Made by a program: the position numbers and the translations under genes
Shown: positions 16,850 to 25,475 of the stretch, in pieces
How the letters are laid out: the number at the start of each line of letters is the position of its first letter
Numbering within the stretch: the stretch's first letter is position 1
Assembly (NCBI GenBank): GCA_021787935.1
Contig: JAJYLC010000020.1
Coordinates: 1 to 33,221, forward strand
Direction: 5' to 3'
Length of the DNA stretch: 33,221 bases
Origin: Chloroflexota bacterium
Lineage (GTDB): Bacteria > Chloroflexota > Dehalococcoidia > SZUA-161
Notes under the pieces: model-generated
What the model was told of the DNA's origin: nothing
Databases searched by the model: none
Seen by the model: only the letters and a program-made list of their open reading frames with translations

Positions 16850-17323
16850 CTACAATTCTTCTAGCCGTTTATTGATTAGCGATTGAATTTTTCGTACTTT
16901 TGCAGAGGTATTGGCAAGCCACGGTTCGATGCTTTTATTATTGGTTGGGACTTTTATCCAATCTAACAACGCTTCGCCAATAGCCAAGTGAATATCTTTT
17001 TCTTCCTCGCCTACTTCATTTAACGTTTTAAGGAAATCGCCAGTTTTCATATATGCAATAAGCTCTTTTCGAAGGTCCTGGGACTTTTCAGCTCCTTCCA
17101 CAGTTTCCCAAGTAGCCAAAGTAATCTTCTTAGCGGCAAACAATGCTAAATCATTTTTTAACTTAAGCAGTGGTTCGCCTCTAATTTCCCTTCTCCTTAT
17201 TCTCTGTTCACGTTGCCGTTCTCGATTCATCTGAATAACCGGAACTACTAAACCTACGGTTATCGATGAAGCCGCAATAAAGAAATTTGACCCAAGAACA
17301 ATTGCTACAGTTGTAACGTCCAT
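16850..17323 (-). CDS. Unrecognised membrane-anchored helical protein (157 aa)
   Basis: I do not recognise this gene. The 157-residue product begins with one hydrophobic segment (residues about 4-30, VAIVLGSNFFIAASSITVGLVVPVI), then a very basic, arginine-rich stretch (RERQREQRIRRREIRGE), then a charged helical domain to the C terminus. This fits a single-pass protein with a cytoplasmic helical domain. ATG 17323 has GAGGG eight bases upstream. Base composition is visibly richer in A and T than in the glycosyltransferase genes to the left. It shares an interleaved bidirectional promoter with the 155-residue gene, suggesting that the two are linked in function. Confidence 0.65.
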   Translation of the reverse strand: MDVTTVAIVLGSNFFIAASSITVGLVVPVIQMNRERQREQRIRRREIRGEPLLKLKNDLALFAAKKITLATWETVEGAEKSQDLRKELIAYMKTGDFLKTLNEVGEEEKDIHLAIGEALLDWIKVPTNNKSIEPWLANTSAKVRKIQSLINKRLEEL

Positions 17324-17364
17324 TTGTTAACCCTCACATCTGCTATTTCCAATTAATGATACTC

Positions 17365-17393
17365 TTGCACTAGTATACATTTCGCGGTAGAAT
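17365..17393 (+). promoter_or_regulatory. Plus-strand half of a bidirectional promoter
   Basis: TTGCAC at 17365-17370 and TAGAAT at 17388-17393 are 17 bases apart. The predicted start near 17400 gives a leader of about 38 bases for the 155-residue gene. Confidence 0.6.
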
Positions 17394-17400
17394 GTCGCAA
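17372..17400 (-). promoter_or_regulatory. Minus-strand half of a bidirectional promoter
   Basis: On the minus strand TTGCGA (plus 17395-17400) and TATACT (plus 17372-17377) are 17 bases apart. The element overlaps the plus-strand promoter almost completely, so the same DNA can fire in either direction but not both at once. Confidence 0.6.
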
Positions 17401-17437
17401 ATGTTGAACATTATAATTACGTGTAGTAGGTTTCAAA

Positions 17438-17905
17438 ATGTCATCATTTAAGGAACAATACGAAAGGGTCAAGCGTTACTTAAAACGAATCCAATACGGT
17501 GAGCAAAAAGACACCACAGATTACATGGATGACCTGTATTCATTCTTCATAAACTGTCATCATTTAAAGGATTGGGTGAAGAAAGATAAATCCACTAGAC
17601 TCACTAATGATGAGGTTGACGACTTCGTTAAATCAAAGCTAAGTCTGCGAATATGTGCAGCTTTAGCCACTGCGAGTAAACACGCGACACTGGGTAAAAT
17701 ACGCCAAAAGAAGAATAAAATACCGCAACCGCGAGAGAATGCGCAGGTAACAAGCAGAAGCGTCAACGTTGATCTTGACAAGAGTAGAGTCTTTCATGAG
17801 AACACAATCACTTTAAAAGACGGCTCTAAACATATAGCCGAAAAAATTGCACAACAAGCTTTCGATGATTGGACGCGATTTCTTACAATTAAAAAGTTAA
17901 TTTGA
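17438..17905 (+). CDS. Unrecognised small helical protein (155 aa)
   Basis: A 155-residue, mainly helical protein without signal or membrane segments. The words YMDDLYSFFINCHHLKDWVKKD (split here by a C and two H), LRICAALATASKH and a closing AFDDWTRFL look like those of a widespread family of short uncharacterised proteins. A KH pair after a helix recalls HEPN-type helical bundles, but the RxxxxH nuclease motif is not convincing and I do not claim it. The ATG at 17438 has only AGG upstream. It is divergent from the 157-residue membrane protein and upstream of the zinc-ribbon gene, in an AT-rich island. A role in stress or defence is conceivable only by context. Confidence 0.65.
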   Translation: MSSFKEQYERVKRYLKRIQYGEQKDTTDYMDDLYSFFINCHHLKDWVKKDKSTRLTNDEVDDFVKSKLSLRICAALATASKHATLGKIRQKKNKIPQPRENAQVTSRSVNVDLDKSRVFHENTITLKDGSKHIAEKIAQQAFDDWTRFLTIKKLI

Positions 17906-17986
17906 AATCGATAGAATCTGATTTTTAACAAATTATCGGAAATAGTTTCTAGATTATATGTATTCTAGAGTAGTCGGAGGTTTACC

Positions 17987-18805
17987 GTGTTCGTAGTATG
18001 TCCCAAATGTGGCACTAAAAATAATATCCCGGACTCGCTAGATGCCACCAAAAGATATAGGTGCGGTAAGTGTAAGACGGTGTTCACTAATATTCCTGAT
18101 CTCGATAACGAAGGAAAGCCGAATAATGTGTCTAACTCTGAGCTGCCAATAGGTCTTGCTACATTCCTAATTATGGGACCTTTGCCGAAGTTGATGGAGA
18201 AAGATACCCTCGGCAAAATGTATATTACGTTTGGTCGCGTAATCACATTGTCATGCTGGCTTTTCGAAATGGGCGCGGTATTGGGACGATTTTGGATAAA
18301 GAAGATACCAATCGCTGTAAAAATGTTTGAGGTAGAAAGCAAACAGGGAACTTTTACGCAGTATTGGAGCGAACAAGCAAGAAATAGGCTACAGCTTTAT
18401 CGAAAACAGCCCAAGACTTTTCCCGTTTTTATCCTTGAAACTTATATGGAGTGGTTCACACAAAAGAAATTCGAGGACATGGAATTTAAGGAACTAATTA
18501 AGCTTATGAATGGGGAACTCTACCATGACGAAGCACAACGTATGTTACGACTAGCGGAGACCTTCGTAATTGAGGGAATTATGTTCGGAAGTATTTACCC
18601 AGAACTAACATATGCAATGTTGGTGAATCAATATGAAAAAATCGATATGGCTTCTTGGGAAGAGGCTCGAAGATATGGTGTGACATTGTCCGAGAAACCA
18701 CCTCTGCAAAGCGTAGCAGAGAAAGAAAAGGAAGCTTTAGCTTTAGCCCGTGACTACGTATCTCAATATCATCCCCAACTATTAAGTGATTTGGGTTTAA
18801 CATAA
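17987..18805 (+). CDS. MJ0042-type zinc-ribbon protein of unknown function (272 aa)
   Basis: The 272-residue product begins with a zinc ribbon, C5-C8 and C26-C29 (VCPKCGTKN and YRCGKCKTVF), of the MJ0042/zinc_ribbon_5 type that often heads bacterial membrane or regulatory proteins. A moderately hydrophobic stretch follows (LPIGLATFLIMGPLPKL, then MYITFGRVITLSCWLFEMGAVLG), then a charged helical region that I cannot assign. The start is GTG at 17987 with GGAGG six bases upstream. It lies 81 bases after the 155-residue gene on the same strand, so the two may be cotranscribed. AT content is like that of its two neighbours and unlike the flanking core genes. Confidence 0.72.
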   Translation: MFVVCPKCGTKNNIPDSLDATKRYRCGKCKTVFTNIPDLDNEGKPNNVSNSELPIGLATFLIMGPLPKLMEKDTLGKMYITFGRVITLSCWLFEMGAVLGRFWIKKIPIAVKMFEVESKQGTFTQYWSEQARNRLQLYRKQPKTFPVFILETYMEWFTQKKFEDMEFKELIKLMNGELYHDEAQRMLRLAETFVIEGIMFGSIYPELTYAMLVNQYEKIDMASWEEARRYGVTLSEKPPLQSVAEKEKEALALARDYVSQYHPQLLSDLGLT

Positions 18806-19094
18806 TATACTCGATGCTCCGGGCGAGCACAGAACCTTGAAAAGGTCAGTGTTTATGGATATACTTGAGCTAAGGCTGGTGCCTCACCCTTTGGTTTGAA
18901 GCTGGCTGAGATGCTGGCACTCTCCATAGTGGAATAGGAGGTGCCCATCGCTGCTCTTAATTCTGTCAATCCGCAGTCCGGCTGCGTAACTAATGACGGC
19001 CGGGCTCCTCTTTTCCTGCACACGGGTTTTAACCAGGTTTCGTATTATTACCATGACCATAGAATTATTGCATTTATGCTTGCTATGGTATGTT

Positions 19095-19114
19095 CCTGGA
19101 GCGGGTGCTCCAGG
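19095..19114. repeat. GGAGC hairpin repeat, copy 1
   Basis: CCTGGAGC and GCTCCAGG enclose GGGT. A related element at 19391-19410 (CCCGGAGCGGATGCTCCAGG) is followed by the same ACCC-AAAAATATT tail, so the unit extends to about 19130 and 19425 respectively. Confidence 0.6.
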
Positions 19115-19151
19115 CTACCCGAAAAATATTTTCATGCTTTATGACTGTGAA

Positions 19152-19200
19152 GGGCACGAGAGATTGCCACGGCCTCCTGGGGGATGGCCTCGCAAGGACG
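19152..19200 (+). repeat. 49-base repeat, copy 1
   Basis: The unit begins GGGCACGAGAGATTGCCACG and ends with GATGGCCTCGCAAGGACG. It recurs at 19449-19497 with three differences, at the same distance behind the GGAGC hairpin unit, so hairpin and 49-mer form one larger duplicated block. Confidence 0.75.
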
Positions 19201-19266
19201 GGAAGGGATAAATCCCCTTACCCCCTTTACGAAAGGGGGGATAATAGGCACGTGGGCGTCGGGCGC

Positions 19267-19311
19267 GAGATTCTTCGTCCCGATAAATCGGGACTCAGAA
19301 TGACATATTGA
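19267..19311 (+). repeat. 45-base repeat, copy 1
   Basis: The unit starts GAGATTCTTCGTCCCGATAA and ends CAGAATGACATATTGA. It is identical to 19566-19610 and contains the palindrome TCCCGAT-AA-ATCGGGA. Confidence 0.8.
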
Positions 19312-19390
19312 ATTTCGCATTGTGGTGGGCATTGTGAATACTCATGATGGATTGCTTAGGGATAGGTTGGAGCACCTGCTCCGACACCAT

Positions 19391-19410
19391 CCCGGAGCGG
19401 ATGCTCCAGG
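19391..19410. repeat. GGAGC hairpin repeat, copy 2
   Basis: CCCGGAGCGGATGCTCCAGG is a near-copy of 19095-19114. A third related word, GGAGCACCTGCTCC, lies about 20 bases upstream. Confidence 0.55.
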
Positions 19411-19448
19411 CGACCCAAAAAATATTGCATACTTTATAAATGTAAAGA

Positions 19449-19497
19449 GGGCACGAGAGATTGCCACGGCCTCCTGGCGGATGGCCTCGCAAAGACA
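19449..19497 (+). repeat. 49-base repeat, copy 2
   Basis: It matches 19152-19200 at 46 of 49 positions, with the differences in the second half. Confidence 0.75.
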
Positions 19498-19565
19498 TGA
19501 GGGGGCCTGGATTCCTGCTTTCGCAGGAATGGCATATATACGTTGATGGTAGAATAAAAGGGCAC

Positions 19566-19610
19566 GAGATTCTTCGTCCCGATAAATCGGGACTCAGAAT
19601 GACATATTGA
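19566..19610 (+). repeat. 45-base repeat, copy 2
   Basis: It is identical to 19267-19311 over 45 bases, which points to recent duplication or active maintenance of the family. Confidence 0.8.
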
Positions 19611-19660
19611 TTGCACTCAGCAACACGAAGGATGAAAATACCAGTGTATGGCTAAGTGCC

Positions 19661-19690
19661 GAGATTCTTCGCTAAGGCTCAGAATGACAT
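19661..19690 (+). repeat. 45-base repeat, shortened copy 3
   Basis: GAGATTCTTCG and CTCAGAATGACAT are kept, but the central TCCCGATAAATCGGGA palindrome is replaced by CTAAGG. It ends about 30 bases before the formate dehydrogenase start. Confidence 0.65.
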
Positions 19691-19723
19691 GCTACCCAGA
19701 ATGACTCTGTAGTGGGGTGCAAA

Positions 19724-22700
19724 GTGAAAGAGATCGTTCTTATCATCGACTCGCGTGAGGTCAGGGTTGACGAGGGGACAACCATACTCAAGGCAGCCGA
19801 GAAGGCTGGCATCTACATACCGGCGCTCTGTAACTACCCGGGACTGAAACCTCTGGCTGAGGTACAGCCCGACAGGGCCTGCCGCCTCTGTGTCGTCGAG
19901 GTGAAAGGCGTGGTCGAGCCCCAACTGGCCTGTATCACGCCTGTAGCGGAACGGATGGTGGTCTATACCAATAAGCTGCGGCTGCAAAAGCTGCGCTATC
20001 ACAGCCTGAGGCTCATGCTTTCGAGATATCCCTATACTTTCGTCAAAGGAGGAGATGTCACTCCTTACGAAACCAGCTTCAAGGGCAGCAACGGAGAGCT
20101 GCAGAGAGCCATAGACCATATCGGGCTTGACGAGCTTCCAACTTATATACCCAAGAAGCTGCCCATCCGGGAAGACAGCCCGTTCTGGATTCGCGATAAT
20201 AACTACTGCATCCTCTGTGAACGCTGCGTACGGGTCTGCGACGAAATACGAGGGGCCAGGGCCATCGAGTTTGCTTACCCCTGCCATAAGGCCTGCCCTG
20301 CCGGCATAGATATCCCTCGCTACCTGCGCCTCATCGCCAGAGGCAGGCCGTCGGCTTCCCTGGCGGTGATCCGGGAGAGAGTGCCCTTCCCCGGCTCACT
20401 GGGGCGTGTCTGCGTGCATCCCTGCGAGCAGGCCTGCCAGCGGGGCAAAGAGGTGGACAAGCCGCTCTGCATCAGGATGATGAAGCGCTATGCTGCCGAT
20501 AACAGCGACGATTCCTGGAAGAAGCGAGCCAGGAAGCTGCCGTCCACAGGGAAGAAGGTGGCAGTTGTGGGTGCAGGACCTGCGGGGCTGACCGCTGCCT
20601 ACTATCTGGCCAAGCAGGGCCATGAGGTGACCGTTTTCGAGGCTCTAAACGAGCCGGGCGGCATGATGAGGGTGGGGATACCGGAGTACCGCCTGCCGCG
20701 AAACATACTGGGAGGCGAGATCGAGGATATCAAAAGCTTCGGCGTGGAGATTAAACTGAACACTAAGGTAGATTCGCTGGACTCGCTTTTCGAGCAGGGC
20801 TGCAACGCCGTCTTCCTCGGCCTTGGCTCACATCAGGGGATGAGCCTGGGTGTGGAAGGGGATAACCTGCCCGGGGTTATCGAGTCTGCGGAGTTCCTGC
20901 GCCGTGTCAATCTGGGGGAGAAGATAAACGTGGGCAAAGAGGTGGGCGTGGTCGGTGGAGGCAATGTCGCTATAGATGCAGCCCGCATTTCTTTGCGCCT
21001 GGGCGCCAAGAATGTAAAGATAATCTACCGCCGTACCCGAGCTGAGATGCCGGCCAATCCCGAGGAGGTGGACGCAGCACTGGAGGAAAGCATAGAGATT
21101 ACCTATCTGGCTGCCCCTTCCAAGGTCACGCGCGAGGGACACAAACTGAAGCTGGAGTGTATACGCATGGAGTTGGGCGAGCCCGATGCCAGCGGCAGGC
21201 GCCGTCCTGTCCCCATAAAGGGCAGCGAGTTTGTTACCGAGCTTGATACCATCATAGCTGCTATCGGGCAGCGCACCGACATCCCCACTGGCTTCAAGGT
21301 CGAGGCGGGGAAGGGGAACGTGGTTAAGACGGATGCCAACCTGCAGACCAGCCGCCAGGGCGTGTTTGCCGGTGGCGACTGCGTCAGCGGCCCATCCACT
21401 GTCATCGAGGCCATAGCGGCAGGCAGGAAGGCCGCCGAAGCCATAGACCGCTATCTGGGGGGCAAGGGCGATATCTCGGAATCGCTCGTAGCTGCTGAAG
21501 AAGCTATTCATTTCACGGAGCATGACCCCCCGCCGGAGAAGCTGGCTGTCTTCTCGCATCTTCATGCCAAAGACAGGATACACAACTTCGATGAGGTGGA
21601 ACTTGAAGTTCCGAAGGATGTAGCTGTAGCAGAGGCGCAGAGATGCCTACAGTGTAACGTCATCGCTCCTCCCAATAGACTCAACCTTAAAGAGGCTAAC
21701 TGCCAGTTCTGCGGCGCCTGCGTGGATGCCTGTCCTGTGGTAGCACTGGTCGAGCGCAGCGCCATCGGTGTGGGTGCACCTGACCGCGTGGTGGCCACCA
21801 TCTGCCCCTACTGCGGCGTGGGCTGCCAGCTCAAGCTGGAGATAAAGAACGAGAAAATCATGCGCGTTGTCCCGGACCGCAAGGGGGCCGCCAACAAGGG
21901 GCAGGCCTGCGTCAAAGGCAAGTTCGGCCTCGATTTCGTGAACTCACCCGAACGCCTTAAAGGACCTCTCATCAAGCAGAAGAACGGCGAGTTTGTAGAG
22001 GTCACCTGGGGAGAGGCATACGACCTGATAACTGTCAGGCTCTCCGGATACAAGGGTAACCAGTTCGCCGCCATATCCTCGGCCAAGTGCACCAACGAGG
22101 ACAACTATGTCTTCCAGAAATTCACGCGGGCGGTGATGGGCACCAACAACATAGACCACTGCGCCCGTCTCTGACACGCGCCCACTGTGGCCGGTCTGGC
22201 CACAAGCTTCGGCAGCGGCGCTATGACCAACTCCATTGAGGAGATTGCGGATGCCAAGTGCATCCTCGCTATAGGCACCAATACCACCGAAGACCATCCG
22301 GTGATTGCCCTGGAGATAAAGAAGGCCGTGGACAAGGGGGCCAAGCTCATCGTGGCCGACCCCCGCGAGATACCGCTGTGCCGCATGGCCCATATCTGGC
22401 TGCGGCACCGCCCCGGAACTGACGTAGCTCTGCTTATGGGTATCTGCCGGCTGATATTCGACGAGGGCTTACTGGACAAGGCGTTCGTGGAGCAGCGCTG
22501 CGAGAACTTCGAGGAGTTCAAGAATGCTCTCAAGGGTTTCAACATAGAGCTTGTATCCGAGATCACCGGCGTCCCCGCTGCCACTATCGCTGAGGCAGCC
22601 AGGGTATATGCCACCAATGGCCCTGCCTCCATACTCTACGCCATGGGTATCACGCAGCACTCCCACGGCACGGACAACGTGCTGGCTGTAGCCAACCTCG

Positions 22701-23824
22701 CCATGCTCACGGGCAACGTGGGCAAGTGGGCTTCGGGCGTGAACCCCCTGCGCGGCCAGAACAATGTGCAGGGCGCCTGCGATATGGGTGCTCTGCCTAA
22801 CGTGTTTACCGGCTATCAGCAGGTAGCGGGGCCCAGCGCCAGGTCGAAGTTCGAGGCTGCCTGGGGCTGTACCTTACCCTCCGAGCCGGGGCTGACGCTC
22901 AGCGAGATGTTTCATGCTATGGATGAAGGGAAAATAAAGGCGGCTTACATTATAGGTGAGAACCCAGTGCTGAGCGACCCCGATGCCAGGCATATCAAGG
23001 AGGCGTTGAGCAAGCTGGAGTTCCTGGTAGTGCAGGACATATTCCTCACTGAGACGGCGCAGTTGGCCCATGTGGTGCTGCCCGGTGCCAGCTTCGCCGA
23101 GAAGAACGGCACCTTCACCAACACCGAGCGCCGCGTACAGCGGGTGCGCAGGGCTATCCCTCCTCTGGGCAGCGCCAAGTCGGACTGGCAGATAATTTGC
23201 GAGGTAGCGCGGCGCATGAGGGGCAGGGGTTTCGAGTTCGCCAGCGCTGCCGATGTCATGAAGGAGATCGCCGATGTCACGCCTTCCTACGGCGGCATCA
23301 CCTACGCCAGGCTGGAGAACGGCAGCCTGCAGTGGCCCTGTCCTACGGAGGACCATCCTGGCCTGCAGTTCCTCCATGAGGGCATGTTCAGCCGCGGTAA
23401 GGGCAAGTTCGCCGCACTGGAGTACAAGCCGCCCAAGGAGCGGCCCGACGATACCTATCCCCTGGTGTTGACCACGGGGCGCAGTCTGTTCCACTACCAC
23501 ACCGGTACCATGACCCGCAAATCGAAGGGGCTCAACGAGCTGAAAGGTGAGGAGGAGGTGGAGATAAATCCTCAGGACGCTAAAGCCCTGGGCATCTCCG
23601 ATGGCGATAAGGTGCGGGTCATCTCGCGCAGAGGCAAGGTGATAGCCAGGGCGAAGGTAACCAAGAATTTGATGAAGGGCGTGGTGTTCATGACCTTCCA
23701 CTTTGCCGAGAGCGCTACCAACCTGCTCACCAATCCAGCGCTGGACCCTGTATCCAAAATACCCGAGTTAAAGTTCTGCGCGGTGCGGGTGGAGAAGGTC
23801 GTCGAGAAAGTGCCTGCCTCGTAA
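19724..23824 (+). CDS. fdhA: Selenocysteine formate dehydrogenase alpha subunit fused to a GltD/NfnB-like FAD module
   Basis: One 1366-residue frame, with the in-frame TGA at 22172-22174 read as Sec817 (CARL-U-HAPTVAGL). Domains in order: [2Fe-2S] ferredoxin (C36, C53, C56, C70); first ferredoxin-like cluster motif (C162, C165, C168, C172); a GltD/NfnB-like module (about 185-645) with two cysteine-rich motifs (C187, C191, C230, C234, C238), FAD site VVGAGPAG (281-288), NAD(P)H site GGGNVAIDAAR (about 411) followed by YRR, and AGGDC (about 549); second cluster motif CQFCGACVDACP (about 660); then the molybdopterin domain with CPYCGVGC (about 694) and Sec817. Expected reaction: formate to CO2 with NAD(P), using Mo or W bis-pterin. 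The NuoG-type His-Cys cluster is lost (H93 without its cysteines). GTG 19724 follows GGGGTG; GTG 19712 is an alternative. No separate NuoE/F-like subunits are adjacent. Confidence 0.9.
22172..22174 (+). other. Selenocysteine codon (UGA recoding site)
   Basis: The in-frame TGA sits exactly where formate dehydrogenases carry Sec or Cys, between CARL and HAPTVAGL (compare CRVUHGPSV in E. coli FdhF). The frame continues for 550 codons with typical molybdoenzyme sequence and no other stop. Confidence 0.93.
22186..22204 (+). promoter_or_regulatory. Bacterial SECIS element
   Basis: TGTGGCC and GGCCACA form a perfect 7-bp stem around the loop GGTCT, starting 11 bases after the TGA. The E. coli fdhF SECIS has the same loop sequence (GGUCU) at a similar distance and binds SelB. 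A GCGCC/GGCGC pair (22178-22182 and 22217-22221) could add a lower stem. The bulged U of the E. coli element is not obvious. Confidence 0.85.
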
Positions 23825-23842
23825 GAACGCCGCTAGTTCAAC

Positions 23843-23878
23843 AAAGTAGGGGCACGGCATGCCGTGCCCCTACTTTTT
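23843..23878. terminator. Strong bidirectional intrinsic terminator
   Basis: A perfect 34-bp palindrome (23843-23876) with core GGGGCACGGCATGCCGTG is flanked by A-runs and T-runs on its two sides, with T5 at 23874-23878. It lies 19 bases after the formate dehydrogenase stop and about 95 bases beyond the stop of the convergent 471-residue gene, so it can serve both. Its core resembles the palindrome at 25476-25497. Confidence 0.88.
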
Positions 23879-23971
23879 AATATCTGCTTTTCATGTCCCT
23901 TTTGCAATTAGATGGTTCTGAATGACAGCTTTTTGGCAAGGATTCTTCCATTTCTTTGATGTCCACCGATA

Positions 23972-25387
23972 TTAACGATGTGCTCCCCCTTGCTTCTTTG
24001 AGAGCTTCCAAAGAAAGTAGAAATTATCACTGCGAATCTCGTCAGGCGTTGTAATCGAGCGACTTAGTAACTGTAATGCATCCCTCGCAGCCTTAAGCCC
24101 ACCGAGGCCAGCTACAATTGCTTGCGTTTCGATAGGCAATAGTCCGCTATACATTCCAAGAATCGCAACAGTAGAAGTAATTGCTATATCCCGTTTGAAA
24201 GCTCTCATGGCTGATGACTTTATCGAATTCACCTTGGCATTTAATTCGCATAGTTTCGGATAAATAATATCCTCATATATTTGTTGCCCTTCACGACTCG
24301 AGATAGGCTTTCGCTGAGCCAAATACTCACTTATTATATGGCTAATAGTGTTTCTATAAACTAGAAAGGCGTCGTGTTCCTTTCTTCTTACCTCTAGGAG
24401 GTAATTTAAGGGTACACTATCTAGCAAAGGGAGGTTGTATATAATGCGGTTTCTGAGTACCTCATTGTAAGCCTTGAAATCGTCGTCATATGTGAGAGAA
24501 TCCAGCAACTGTACATCAACGTCTCGATCAGTAAGGTATTTGGCACTCACGAATCTGGAACAGAAGTGTTGGAAAAGAATGTCATCAGCTACCTCTTTCA
24601 GCCCTCTTTCGATGATACCAGTTCTTTTTAGTTCTTTCTTCGATAATTTTATATCTCGCGCACTAATTCGGCCATGTGCAGAATTTGCCTTCTTAAGTAG
24701 CCATGGATCTGACCGGACGTCGTATATTTGCCCATGCGCAAAAAGGTCCTCTGGGCCTTTCAAATCAATGCAACACTCACCTGGAATCTGAAACCACAGA
24801 GCTATTCGAGCGGAAGTAGAGTCTAGGTAGTTATCAGAGAGAGCCTGTGTCTTATTTTTTAATTCTGTCTGAGTTTCTGTCAACACAGGTAAGTATTTAC
24901 GCATACATGAAGGACAGAAATGAAACGCAGGATGTTTAACAAAACAGACGATGCTATTCTCAAGTAGTGGTTTTAATGCTAGTAAAACCTTGAGGTCATC
25001 AGCAAAGGGCTCCCGTAGGTTATCATCAATCCATTTGATTGACATGTGCGGTGGCAGCGGCCTATTTGGGTAAATGTCGAAGTAGTTTTGGATATATATT
25101 CGGTCACTATATAGAGCCGCAAATCGAGTCAGTCTGTCAATTCTTTGAAGTCTGCAATTTAATCCCACACAAGAGTTGCCGAATCGCTGCGCGCTAAGGT
25201 TCGAATTTGCAACATAGTTGAAGTTAGCAATATTGCTGTTGGCTTTGGGTTGTGGTTCTATTGCATCAAGCAACTTTTCGTTAAAATCAATAATTTCATT
25301 CGGGCTCCATTCGTACATAACTTTGCGTTCGATTTTCTCGTTATTGGTTAGACCTTCCTTTTTGAGCAGGTCGAAGACTTTTTTCAT
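23972..25387 (-). CDS. Unrecognised 471-aa protein, AT-rich, possible accessory gene
   Basis: I do not recognise this gene. The 471-residue product is charged and largely helical. Visible features are a cysteine pair C73/C78 (NSCVGLNC), a putative zinc-knuckle segment with H152, H156, C158 and C161 (KHPAFHFCPSCMRKYL), and near the C terminus (about 405-440) two hydrophobic stretches, ITSTVAILGMYSGLL and TQAIVAGLGGL, that could be membrane helices. ATG 25387 has AGAGG 11 bases upstream, a rather long spacing. The gene is clearly richer in A and T than its neighbours and is bracketed by related GGGGCAC/GTGCCCC palindromes, suggesting later acquisition. A defence or stress role is possible, but no motif supports it. 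Confidence 0.7.
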   Translation of the reverse strand: MKKVFDLLKKEGLTNNEKIERKVMYEWSPNEIIDFNEKLLDAIEPQPKANSNIANFNYVANSNLSAQRFGNSCVGLNCRLQRIDRLTRFAALYSDRIYIQNYFDIYPNRPLPPHMSIKWIDDNLREPFADDLKVLLALKPLLENSIVCFVKHPAFHFCPSCMRKYLPVLTETQTELKNKTQALSDNYLDSTSARIALWFQIPGECCIDLKGPEDLFAHGQIYDVRSDPWLLKKANSAHGRISARDIKLSKKELKRTGIIERGLKEVADDILFQHFCSRFVSAKYLTDRDVDVQLLDSLTYDDDFKAYNEVLRNRIIYNLPLLDSVPLNYLLEVRRKEHDAFLVYRNTISHIISEYLAQRKPISSREGQQIYEDIIYPKLCELNAKVNSIKSSAMRAFKRDIAITSTVAILGMYSGLLPIETQAIVAGLGGLKAARDALQLLSRSITTPDEIRSDNFYFLWKLSKKQGGAHR

Positions 25388-25475
25388 TTGAGTTGAACCT
25401 CTGTGTGACCAAAGTAGTTAGATTTACAACTCTTCACATTAAAGCTATCTTAGCGAGATTCCTTGTGGAATTCAA

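Larger units (their letters stand above)
18806..19723. other. Noncoding repeat mosaic (about 0.9 kb)
   Basis: No credible gene. From about 19095 on it is almost entirely repeats: GGAGC hairpins, a 49-base duplicated unit, two identical 45-base units plus a shortened third, a CCCCCTTT/AAAGGGGG palindrome (19221-19239) and an ATTCCTGC/GCAGGAAT palindrome (19511-19530). The first 280 bases contain nothing I can identify. The mosaic runs up to the formate dehydrogenase start, so any promoter for that gene must lie within it. Confidence 0.75.

Noticed and set aside
17438-17905. HEPN ribonuclease toxin
   Set aside because: It is helical with a KH pair, but the RxxxxH motif is not convincing and no antitoxin-like partner could be shown.
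18941-19144. Small open frames in the repeat mosaic, one after AGGAGG
   Set aside because: The frames run through palindromic repeats and give no protein-like pattern; the ribosome-site match is probably chance.
19095-19690. CRISPR array
   Set aside because: Repeats are of several kinds, unequal in length and spacing, and no cas gene is present.
20828-21583. Minus-strand open frame opposite the formate dehydrogenase flavin module
   Set aside because: The composition reflects codon bias of the real gene on the other strand; no motif or ribosome site.
22172-22174. TGA as a true stop splitting the formate dehydrogenase into two genes or a pseudogene
   Set aside because: The frame continues without shift, the position is the catalytic Sec site, and a SECIS hairpin follows. 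No ribosome site or start precedes the second part; its first codon in the split model is a GTG inside the hairpin.
22874-23701. Minus-strand open frame of about 275 codons opposite the molybdopterin domain
   Set aside because: Shadow of the real gene; the plus strand carries strong molybdoenzyme sequence.
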